From: Ruminococcus sp. UBA946
Lineage (GTDB): Bacteria > Bacillota > Clostridia > Oscillospirales > Ruminococcaceae
NCBI GenBank assembly: GCA_002293295.1
Contig: DBCY01000141.1
Coordinates: 193-7,265, forward strand
Direction: 5' to 3'
DNA length: 7,073 bases
Both the position numbers and the translations under genes were made by a program. The notes beneath the pieces are model-generated. The model saw nothing but the letters and a program-made list of their open reading frames with translations, did not search any database and was not told where the DNA came from. Positions 1-5,167 of the stretch are shown here, one piece after another; position 1 is the stretch's first letter; each line of letters opens with the position of its first letter.

Positions 1-78
1 ATAAATTAATATCGCCAAATAAATCCATAAAAAGGCTGTTTATACGTAATTAAACCCGTTTTCAAAGAGGAGCGTTAT

Positions 79-756
79 ATGAATATTAAAACTCTGTTCA
101 ATTTGTCGTCCGGTTTATATATCATCGGAGCAAATGACAAAGAAAGAAAAGTCGGCTGTGTGGTTAATACCGTTACACAGTCAACTTCAAATCCCGTGAC
201 GATTACCGTTTGTATCAATAAGGACAACTATACGAATGCTTGCATTAAAAACACCGGGGAATTTTCTGTTTCTATTTTATCCGAAAAAACTAAACAAGGC
301 ACTTTCGGTATCTTCGGGTTCAACAGCAGTAAGGACACGGATAAATTCGCAGAAGTTCCGACCAGTCTTACACCGTCTGGGCTGCCGTACATAAATGAAG
401 GCGTCACGGGCTGGCTTCAATGCAGAGTGATTGAAGCTGTCGACAACTTCACTCACACAATTTTTATAGCTGAGGTTCAGGATGCTGAAAATTTATATAA
501 TGAACCCCCCATGACCTATGCATATTACCATAGCGTTATAAAAGGAAAAACACCGCCTAAAGCTTCAAGCTATACGTCTGAGACGGACGTGTCTTTTGAG
601 CCGAAAGCAAATATTGAAAATAATAACAGCGTAGAAGTATCAGTTATGAAAAAATTCGTGTGTCTTATCTGCGGTTATGTTCACGAAGGAGACGCTCCGC
701 CGGAAATATGCCCAATCTGCAAGGCGCCCGCCGAAGAATTTAAGGAACAGAGTTAG
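79..756 (+). CDS. hrb: Flavin reductase-rubredoxin fusion (high-molecular-weight rubredoxin type)
   Basis: The protein has 225 residues. Residues 1 to about 160 look like an FMN-binding flavin reductase (split-barrel) domain, with the N-terminal LFNLSSGLYIIG stretch typical of that group. Residues 165-189 are a polar linker. Residues 190-225 are a compact rubredoxin with iron ligands C195-x2-C198-G and C211-P-x-C214. This architecture matches Hrb of acetogens such as Moorella, where it passes electrons from NAD(P)H through FMN and rubredoxin to the flavodiiron protein FprA, which reduces NO or O2. A cytoplasmic role is expected, with no signal peptide. The ATG is preceded by AAAGAGGAG at 65-73. 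A superoxide reductase gene follows 58 bp downstream, which supports a defence role, and the rubredoxin domain could also feed that enzyme. No fprA is in the window, so the actual partner is inferred. Domain assignment is secure and the physiological role moderately so. Confidence 0.88.
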   Translation: MNIKTLFNLSSGLYIIGANDKERKVGCVVNTVTQSTSNPVTITVCINKDNYTNACIKNTGEFSVSILSEKTKQGTFGIFGFNSSKDTDKFAEVPTSLTPSGLPYINEGVTGWLQCRVIEAVDNFTHTIFIAEVQDAENLYNEPPMTYAYYHSVIKGKTPPKASSYTSETDVSFEPKANIENNNSVEVSVMKKFVCLICGYVHEGDAPPEICPICKAPAEEFKEQS

Positions 757-802
757 AACATTGAAAGGGTTCGAATTCAAAAAGTAAACACGGTTTATTT
801 TT

Positions 803-808
803 TATAAT
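803..808 (+). promoter_or_regulatory. Possible -10 element upstream of superoxide reductase gene
   Basis: There is a perfect TATAAT in the AT-rich gap between the first two genes. I see no convincing -35 hexamer 16-18 bases upstream (the 779-786 region is A-rich). If it is used, transcription would start about 7 bases downstream, near 815, on top of the annotated ATG. It could also be chance in AT-rich DNA. Confidence 0.35.
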
Positions 809-814
809 TAATAG

Positions 815-1216
815 ATGGGAGATTTAATTATTATTGGAAATCAAAAATTTTTCAAATGCAGTCACTGCGGAAACTTAACAGGTCTTATTGACAACAAGGG
901 CGTGCCAATGTTCTGCTGCGGTGAAAAAATGACCGAACTTGTGCCGAATACCGCTGAAGCAAGCACAGAAAAGCATTTGCCGGTTGTGGAAACTACGGAA
1001 AACGGCATCGCTGTCAGCGTCGGAAGTGTCTCGCATCCAATGGAAGATGCTCACCACATAGCTTTTCTGTATGCGGAAACTGAACGCGGAGGTCAGCGGA
1101 AATGCCTGAAACCCGGTGAAGAACCGAAGCTGTCGTTCAGTTTTTCTGACGACAAGCCTGTCGCCGTTTATGCTTACTGCAACCTGCACGGGCTTTGGAA
1201 AACGGAAATAGCCTAA
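815..1216 (+). CDS. dfx: Desulfoferrodoxin (class I superoxide reductase)
   Basis: The protein has 133 residues and two iron domains. The N-terminal desulforedoxin domain has FeCys4 ligands C15-x2-C18 and C34-C35. The C-terminal neelaredoxin domain carries the active-site set H54 (in EKHLP), H74 (in HPM), H80, C122 and H125 (in CNLHGLW), plus the conserved lysine K53. All ligands known from Desulfovibrio enzymes are present, so it should reduce superoxide to hydrogen peroxide in the cytoplasm without making O2, using electrons from rubredoxin. The upstream fusion gene could supply these. The start is uncertain. ATG 815 follows directly on an in-frame TAG and has no Shine-Dalgarno sequence upstream. 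A GGGAG lies inside the frame at 817-821, and family members normally begin just before the QKFF segment, at about residue 8. Initiation may be leaderless at 815 or at a non-standard ATT codon near 827-835. Confidence 0.93.
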   Translation: MGDLIIIGNQKFFKCSHCGNLTGLIDNKGVPMFCCGEKMTELVPNTAEASTEKHLPVVETTENGIAVSVGSVSHPMEDAHHIAFLYAETERGGQRKCLKPGEEPKLSFSFSDDKPVAVYAYCNLHGLWKTEIA

Positions 1217-1262
1217 TGCATAAGTTAAAAATTATTTATTTTGAGGTTATGGCTATAAATAT

Positions 1263-1269
1263 GGAGGAG
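1263..1269 (+). promoter_or_regulatory. Ribosome binding site deciding the acetyltransferase start
   Basis: GGAGGAG precedes two consecutive ATG codons at 1271 and 1274. From the GGAGG core the spacing is 3 bases to the first ATG and 6 to the second, so the second is the better initiator. Confidence 0.7.
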
Positions 1270-1273
1270 TATG

Positions 1274-1897
1274 ATGGAAATACGCAAAGCGGTATTAAAC
1301 GACATTTCCAGCGTTTGCAAAATGTTTACCTTAAGGATGAAAGATTCCGTTGAATCGTCTTATTCATTGGCAGGAATAAATGATAAAGAAAAAATATTCT
1401 CAGAAATGATTACTGTTCAAATTGAGGAAACATTCCGTGTCGGAGAGATATGGATTGCCGGAGAATTTCAAGGGGCGCTTGCGGGTCATTACGGAAAGAA
1501 TTTTAAGCTGTTAAACGCTCTGAGAAGCGCTGTAAGAATGAATAAAAGCCTTCATAAATACGTAGCAAAAGATGATTTGGCTCAATTCGCAGCCAATATG
1601 AAAAAAATTGCTGGAACTCAAAACACAAGCTGGCGTAAAAAAGTTTGCGGCAGTAAAAATTATTTCTACATACAATTGGTTGCCATTGACGAACGATTAA
1701 AAGGTCAAGGAGTTTTCAGACAGTTGATAGACCCTATTCTTATGCGAATGAAAAGTGAAAATGTACCTACGCTCATAGACACTCATGATAAAGATAATAT
1801 CCCCATATATGAACATTTCGGATTTGAGCTTGTTAAGAAGCATCAGGCGAAAAACGGAGAGTCAATATATCAATATTCAATGATAAAACGTCCTTAA
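1274..1897 (+). CDS. GNAT-family N-acetyltransferase
   Basis: The protein has 207 residues from ATG 1274, or 208 from ATG 1271; the later start has better Shine-Dalgarno spacing. The acetyl-CoA pyrophosphate-binding motif R-x-x-G-x-G appears as RLKGQG (about residues 141-146), directly after the beta strand FYIQLVAID. A motif-B-like segment, IPIYEHFGFEL, lies near 177-187. The N-terminal half (MEIRKAVLNDISSVCKMF) is the usual GNAT opening. The middle, residues 75-125, is a longer, lysine-rich insertion than in minimal GNATs. The acceptor substrate cannot be told from sequence and could be a small molecule, a drug or a protein. The gene lies 57 bp after the superoxide reductase gene on the same strand, and a strong terminator follows 57 bp after the stop. 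I see no link to the redox genes beyond position. Confidence 0.85.
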   Translation: MEIRKAVLNDISSVCKMFTLRMKDSVESSYSLAGINDKEKIFSEMITVQIEETFRVGEIWIAGEFQGALAGHYGKNFKLLNALRSAVRMNKSLHKYVAKDDLAQFAANMKKIAGTQNTSWRKKVCGSKNYFYIQLVAIDERLKGQGVFRQLIDPILMRMKSENVPTLIDTHDKDNIPIYEHFGFELVKKHQAKNGESIYQYSMIKRP

Positions 1898-1946
1898 ATG
1901 TTATTTTCTTATCTTCATTTTCTGATGGTTTATTCTTAATATCTAC

Positions 1947-2034
1947 TTTACATAGCCAGTCAGAAATGACTGGCATTTTTTATTCCCCGAAATCTGTGTG
2001 CTGACTAAAGGGAAAATTCGTTAAGAGAGCGGTA
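1947..2034 (+). repeat. Direct repeat, left copy of intergenic unit
   Basis: This copy aligns with 2643-2740. The first 45 bases are identical. After that come a substitution, a one-base indel and a roughly 11-base gap, and then the shared 15 bases GTTAAGAGAGCGGTA. It contains a GCCAGTCA hairpin terminator. The missing bases remove the left arm of the dyad that is complete in the right copy. An AAGGAG at 2044-2049 follows the repeat at nearly the same offset as the Bro gene's ribosome binding site follows the right copy, but no sizeable gene begins there. Confidence 0.92.
1955..1984 (+). terminator. Intrinsic terminator after acetyltransferase gene
   Basis: A perfect 8-bp stem, GCCAGTCA / TGACTGGC, closes a GAAA loop and is followed after one A by six T residues. 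It is well placed to end transcription from the left-hand + strand genes. Read on the minus strand the hairpin lacks a T tract, so it should be a weak stop for the convergent VOC gene. Confidence 0.85.
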
Positions 2035-2098
2035 AATTGTAATAAGGAGAATGTATAAGGGTTTATGACTGATAAATCGGCAACGGAGTTGTTTTGTA

Positions 2099-2518
2099 TT
2101 AATTTAAAACAGATTCGTTCGTACTGCCGATTTCAAGCAGGTTACCTTCAGGGTCGGCAACATAAAAATTACGGATACCAAAGGAAAAGGTGATAGGTTC
2201 TCCGGTCGGGAATTGTACTCCTAACTTTGACAGGCGCTCATATTCCGCATCCACGTCGGCAAAGCAGGGCAGCCAGAGTGCAATTTCAAATGTTTGATTG
2301 ATTCCGTTTGGAGGGACGTAGGTCTCCCCGATTGCCTGTGCGAATTGTTTCCTGCTGTACATGAACAGGGATAACGCGCCGCTTGCCGTTTCAAACTCGG
2401 CAAAGTCCCCTCCGTTCCAATCCGTGTGAAAACCTAAAGTATCTCTGTAAAACCGAACCATGCTGTCCATGTCATCGGCATATAGGCACGCGCCTATCTT
2501 TACATCCCGTCCGTTCAT
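2099..2518 (-). CDS. VOC-family protein (glyoxalase/bleomycin-resistance/dioxygenase fold)
   Basis: The protein has 139 residues from ATG 2518, chosen because AGGAG lies 9 bases upstream. A GTG at 2542 would add 8 residues but has no ribosome binding site. It opens with VKIGACLYADDMDSMVRFYRD and the LGF of a VOC beta-alpha-beta module, and its second module ends in the signature DPEGNLLEIGS (about 122-132), where E129 is the usual metal-ligand position. The family covers lactoylglutathione lyase, fosfomycin thiol transferases, ring-cleaving dioxygenases and drug-binding proteins such as bleomycin resistance protein. The substrate is unknown here. It is the only minus-strand gene in the window, has a near-consensus promoter and lies between two direct repeats, so it looks like an autonomous cargo gene. 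No intrinsic terminator is obvious downstream of its stop. Confidence 0.85.
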   Translation of the reverse strand: MNGRDVKIGACLYADDMDSMVRFYRDTLGFHTDWNGGDFAEFETASGALSLFMYSRKQFAQAIGETYVPPNGINQTFEIALWLPCFADVDAEYERLSKLGVQFPTGEPITFSFGIRNFYVADPEGNLLEIGSTNESVLN

Positions 2519-2527
2519 ATATTTTAT

Positions 2528-2532
2528 CTCCT
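2528..2532 (-). promoter_or_regulatory. Ribosome binding site of the VOC gene
   Basis: AGGAG on the minus strand, with 9 bases to ATG 2518. It supports this start over the upstream GTG at 2542. Confidence 0.7.
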
Positions 2533-2584
2533 GTATTCGCACAAAGGCGAATAAAATATTAATTATCCTTTTGAACTATTTTTT

Positions 2585-2613
2585 ATTATACCACGGTAAG
2601 ATGATAAAGTCAA
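2585..2613 (-). promoter_or_regulatory. Near-consensus sigma-A promoter for the VOC gene
   Basis: Reading the minus strand, TTGACT (2613-2608) and a perfect TATAAT (2590-2585) are separated by exactly 17 bases. The predicted transcript starts near 2578, about 60 bases before the ATG. Strong, probably constitutive expression is expected. An imperfectly understood dyad, AGTAT-N7-ATACT, at 2622-2638 lies just upstream of the -35. Confidence 0.85.
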
Positions 2614-2650
2614 ATTAATAGAGTATCGTGTGTATACTATTATTTACATA

Positions 2651-2680
2651 GCCAGTCAGAAATGACTGGCATTTTTTATT
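2651..2680 (+). terminator. Intrinsic terminator in the leader region of the Bro gene
   Basis: It is identical to the terminator at 1955-1984: an 8-bp stem GCCAGTCA / TGACTGGC, a GAAA loop and six T residues. It lies 86 bases before the Bro start. A CTGACT at 2696-2701 can pair with AGTCAG at 2654-2659 in the 5' arm, so an alternative, non-terminating fold is possible on paper. Confidence 0.75.
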
Positions 2681-2716
2681 CCCCGAAGTCTGTAGCTGAC
2701 TAAAGGGAAGTTTACA

Positions 2717-2740
2717 TACCGCTCCGTTAAGAGAGCGGTA
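2717..2740 (+). promoter_or_regulatory. Perfect dyad upstream of the Bro gene (operator or RNA hairpin)
   Basis: TACCGCTC and GAGCGGTA form perfect 8-bp arms around an 8-base centre. No T tract follows, so it is not a terminator. It ends 11 bases before the AGGAGG ribosome binding site at 2752-2757. It could be a repressor-binding operator or an mRNA hairpin affecting translation, and the sequence does not say which. Confidence 0.6.
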
Positions 2741-2765
2741 CTATTATTTATAGGAGGTTTCTGTT

Positions 2766-3584
2766 ATGCAGAATAAAATGCAAGTGTTCCAAAACGAGGT
2801 GTTTGGAGAAATCCGCACAATTGAAAAGTGCGGCGAGCCTTGGTTTGTCGGCAAAGATGTAGCAAAGGCTCTCGGATACTCAAATGCAAGTAAAGCTATC
2901 ATCAGTCACGTTGATTCAGAGGATAAGGCAATGGAAATGATAGCACATTCCCAAAATGGGAACGTGGTTACAAAGACCGCAATAATCAACGAATCCGGGC
3001 TATATTCATTAATCTTGTCAAGCAAACTTCCCTCTGCAAAAGTGTTTAAGCGTTGGGTTACGTCGGAAGTGTTACCTTCAATCCGCAAACATGGGGGGTA
3101 TATCAAGGAAGAACTTCTTGACGAGCTTCTCAAATCCCGCGAAACCGCAAACCTTTACCTTGAAATGCTTAAAACTCAGAAAGAGTTGGGGAAAGCGAAC
3201 GAGGAATTTATAGTAAAACTTAAAGACTGCGTTGAGGTGCTTACCCCGCAGGCACATTACTGCAACGTTATTCTGAGAGGTCATAATTCAATACCTGTTT
3301 CCGTGATTGCGAAAGATTACGGAATGTCCGCCGTAAAATTCAACCGTATTCTTCACGCCTGCAAAATTCAGTATAAAACAGGCGGAACGTGGCTTCTTTA
3401 CAGCAAATACGACAATCACGGCTATACCGAAACGGTGACTTACAAAGAAAATGATGTAATCGTGCGGATTGCAACCTACTGGACGCAGAAGGGCAGAAAG
3501 TTCATCTATGAAACCCTGAAAAAGCACGGTATTCTGCCCGAAATCGAACGGATATATGTTCAGCTTGAATTGTCAGTCATTTGA
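2766..3584 (+). CDS. Bro-N / KilA-C domain phage-type antirepressor
   Basis: The protein has 272 residues. Residues 1 to about 110 form a Bro-N domain, recognisable by VFGEIRTIEKCGEPWFVGKD, DVAKALGYSN, NESGLYSLILSSKLP and the FKRWVTSEVLPSIRKHGGY end. Residues 115-155 are charged and helical. Residues from about 158 to 258 form a KilA-C (phage antirepressor C-terminal) domain, with the TPQAHYCNVIL start and TGGTWLLYSKY and KGRKFIYETLKKHG segments. In phages such proteins bind DNA or repressors to lift lysogenic repression. Copies in conjugative elements are usually thought to regulate the element, which is an inference here. AGGAGG 8 bases before the ATG fixes the start. The stop codon falls inside the downstream terminator hairpin, so the gene is a single-gene unit apart from read-through. 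No cognate repressor gene is in the window. Confidence 0.9.
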   Translation: MQNKMQVFQNEVFGEIRTIEKCGEPWFVGKDVAKALGYSNASKAIISHVDSEDKAMEMIAHSQNGNVVTKTAIINESGLYSLILSSKLPSAKVFKRWVTSEVLPSIRKHGGYIKEELLDELLKSRETANLYLEMLKTQKELGKANEEFIVKLKDCVEVLTPQAHYCNVILRGHNSIPVSVIAKDYGMSAVKFNRILHACKIQYKTGGTWLLYSKYDNHGYTETVTYKENDVIVRIATYWTQKGRKFIYETLKKHGILPEIERIYVQLELSVI

Positions 3585-3596
3585 CTGGTATTTTTT
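3571..3596 (+). terminator. Intrinsic terminator overlapping the Bro stop codon
   Basis: The CAGTC / GACTG stem around an ATTT loop is lengthened by two G-T wobbles and a T-A pair, and six further T residues follow. The right half, TGACTGGTATTTTTT, matches the terminators of the two direct repeats at all but one base, so it is probably a diverged relative. The TGA stop of the Bro gene at 3582-3584 lies in the hairpin. Confidence 0.7.
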
Positions 3597-3676
3597 GCTG
3601 CCCTGACAATCAGTACACATTCAGTCAATTCATAAACGGATTGGCTTATTTTTATGCCCAAAAAAGGAGATGAAAC

Positions 3677-4645
3677 ATGACCTTTATAGACTTTTTCGCA
3701 GGCGTAGGCGGTTTTACAAAAGGACTTGAGCAAGCCGGAATGAAGTGCGCCGGATTCTGCGAAAATGACAAATTCGCACTGAAAAGCTATACGGCGATTC
3801 ATTCGCCGGACTTGAACAAGGAGTGGTTCTGTTATGACATCACAAAAGCAAATTCAAAAAAAATCCCCTATGCCGACGGGTGGTGTGCGGGCTTCCCATG
3901 TCAGGATATTTCAATCGCAAACAGCCGGCAGGCAGGACTGGACGGAGCAAGAAGCGGACTGTTTTATGAAGTTATTAGGCTCATCAAAGGCAAGAATCCC
4001 GAAACTCGACCCAGATGGCTTTTCTTTGAGAATGTTAAAAACCTCGTTCAGATTAATGGGGGCAGAGATTTTACCGAAATTCTCTCTCAGATTTCCGACT
4101 TGGGGTACGACTGTGAATGGCAGATTATCAATTCAAAGTCATACGTTCCCCAAAACCGCGAACGTATATTCATTATCGGACATCTTAGAACAGGAAGTAC
4201 CCGAAAAATATTTCCTCTCGGAACGGCAAATGAGCAAACTCCTGTCGAACTGTTAGGCGGTCGGCAGGGAAACAGGGTTTACAGTCCTGACGGAATAAGC
4301 GTTTGTCTGACCTCACAGGGCGGCGGTTTCGCCGGGAAAACCGGACTTTACTTTATTGACCTCTGCGCCGCTGACCCTAAAATCACCGATACGGCAAGAT
4401 GTATAAAAGCTCGTTACAATTCGGGAATATCAAACCGTTCGGAACTGTCGGGAGTTTTGTCAAACGGCAGGGTAAGAAAATTAACTCCGAGGGAATGCTT
4501 CCGTTTGCAGGGGTGGGGCGACGAGGATTTTGAAAAAGCGGCGGCGGTTAATTCCGACAATCAGCTTTACCGTCAGGCGGGAAACGGCGTTACCGTGCCA
4601 GTTATTAAAGAAATCGGCATGAAATTGATGTCAGCATACAAATAA
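3677..4645 (+). CDS. C5-cytosine DNA methyltransferase (Dcm-like, orphan)
   Basis: The protein has 322 residues with the C5-methyltransferase motifs in order. Motif I is FFAGVGGF (6-13, AdoMet binding). Motif IV is GFPCQDIS with catalytic C75. Motif VI is ENV (118-120). Motif VIII is QNRERIF (159-165). Motif IX is RKLTPRECFRLQGW (267-280), and motif X is QAGNGV (300-305). Residues 170-266 hold the target-recognition domain, whose DNA specificity cannot be read by eye. AAGGAG at 3664-3669 lies 7 bases before the ATG. No restriction endonuclease gene adjoins it. It is followed after 21 bp by the pcfB-like gene, so it probably belongs to the transfer operon. Methylating element DNA against host restriction, or influencing element gene expression, is the likely role (inference). 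An unusual 140-codon open frame overlaps it in the +1 frame. Confidence 0.93.
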   Translation: MTFIDFFAGVGGFTKGLEQAGMKCAGFCENDKFALKSYTAIHSPDLNKEWFCYDITKANSKKIPYADGWCAGFPCQDISIANSRQAGLDGARSGLFYEVIRLIKGKNPETRPRWLFFENVKNLVQINGGRDFTEILSQISDLGYDCEWQIINSKSYVPQNRERIFIIGHLRTGSTRKIFPLGTANEQTPVELLGGRQGNRVYSPDGISVCLTSQGGGFAGKTGLYFIDLCAADPKITDTARCIKARYNSGISNRSELSGVLSNGRVRKLTPRECFRLQGWGDEDFEKAAAVNSDNQLYRQAGNGVTVPVIKEIGMKLMSAYK

Positions 4646-4653
4646 ACAGAACT

Positions 4654-4658
4654 GGAGG
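4654..4658 (+). promoter_or_regulatory. Ribosome binding site supporting a TTG start
   Basis: GGAGG lies 8 bases before the TTG at 4667 and is part of a longer purine run (GGAGGGGAGG). There is no in-frame ATG nearby, and this site makes TTG the initiator of the pcfB-like gene. Confidence 0.75.
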
Positions 4659-4666
4659 GGAGGAAT

Positions 4667-5167
4667 TTGGTACAGGAAGAATTACACCGTAAAGAGGAGG
4701 AATTAACCCATAAAACCGTTGCCTTAGCAGTAAGCGGAACAAAAATGACGGTATCCGTTCTGAAAAACATGATTGAGAAATACCTTGACGGACAGAAATT
4801 GAAATCACCCAAAATCTATAAGGGAAAACAATCAGTTAAAAACCTTGTAAAAAGCGGAGCAAAGCTTACGAAAATAGAAATCACCGACCAAAACATAAAG
4901 TCTTTCAGCAGAACGGCAAGGAAATACGGTATTGATTTTGCGCTTCGTAAGGATAATTCAGAGGAAATTCCGAGGTATTTTGTATTTTTCAAGGCAAAGG
5001 ACGTTGACGTTCTGAACGCCGCTTTCAAGGAATTCCTGAATAAGGAAATGACGAAATCCAAAAAGCCGCAAATCCATGAGCAGATTAAGGACGCTATGGA
5101 GCAGTCAGCAAGTATCGACAAGGAGCGAAGCCGCACCAAGACGAAAACAAGGGAGGCGGAACTGTAA
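4667..5167 (+). CDS. pcfB: PcfB-like (DUF3801) conjugation protein
   Basis: The protein has 166 residues from a TTG start. The opening MVQEEL followed by KTVALAVSGTKMTVSVLK is the conserved N-terminal segment of PcfB/DUF3801 proteins, here interrupted by a short charged insert (HRKEEELTH). Residues 75-125 (SFSRTARKYGIDFALRKD and PRYFVFFKAKDVDVLNAAFKEFL) match the family's core. The last 40 residues are strongly charged and basic. In the pCF10 plasmid PcfB is a relaxosome/coupling accessory factor working with the coupling protein PcfC and the relaxase, and the same cytoplasmic role is inferred. The TAA stop overlaps the next ATG by one base (TAATG), so translation is probably coupled to the coupling-protein gene. 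The family call rests on motif recognition and gene order. Confidence 0.85.
   Translation: MVQEELHRKEEELTHKTVALAVSGTKMTVSVLKNMIEKYLDGQKLKSPKIYKGKQSVKNLVKSGAKLTKIEITDQNIKSFSRTARKYGIDFALRKDNSEEIPRYFVFFKAKDVDVLNAAFKEFLNKEMTKSKKPQIHEQIKDAMEQSASIDKERSRTKTKTREAEL

Larger units (their letters stand above)
2643..2740 (+). repeat. Direct repeat, right copy of intergenic unit
   Basis: This is the fuller partner of 1947-2034, with the same terminator followed by an intact 8-bp dyad at 2717-2740. It stands directly before the Bro gene. No + strand gene lies between the two copies, so this terminator has no upstream gene to terminate. That fits duplication of an intergenic segment around the VOC gene. 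Confidence 0.92.

Noticed and set aside
1..78. Promoter search before the first gene
   Set aside because: There are only AT-rich stretches and no convincing -35/-10 pair. The real promoter may lie upstream of the window.
875..1189. Minus-strand 104-codon frame across the superoxide reductase gene
   Set aside because: It lies wholly antisense to a gene whose protein has every expected metal ligand. It has no family resemblance and no separate expression signals.
2519..2542. GTG at 2542 as the VOC start
   Set aside because: It has no ribosome binding site upstream, while ATG 2518 has AGGAG at 9 bases. The extra residues are not part of the VOC fold.
2711..2744. Possible Bro promoter TTTACA ... 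TACTAT around the dyad
   Set aside because: The spacer would be 22 bases, too long for a normal sigma-A promoter, and no other good pair was found between the terminator and the gene.
4816..5139. Minus-strand 107-codon frame across the pcfB-like gene
   Set aside because: It is hydrophobic only because it mirrors lysine-rich codons of the real gene, and it has no start signals.
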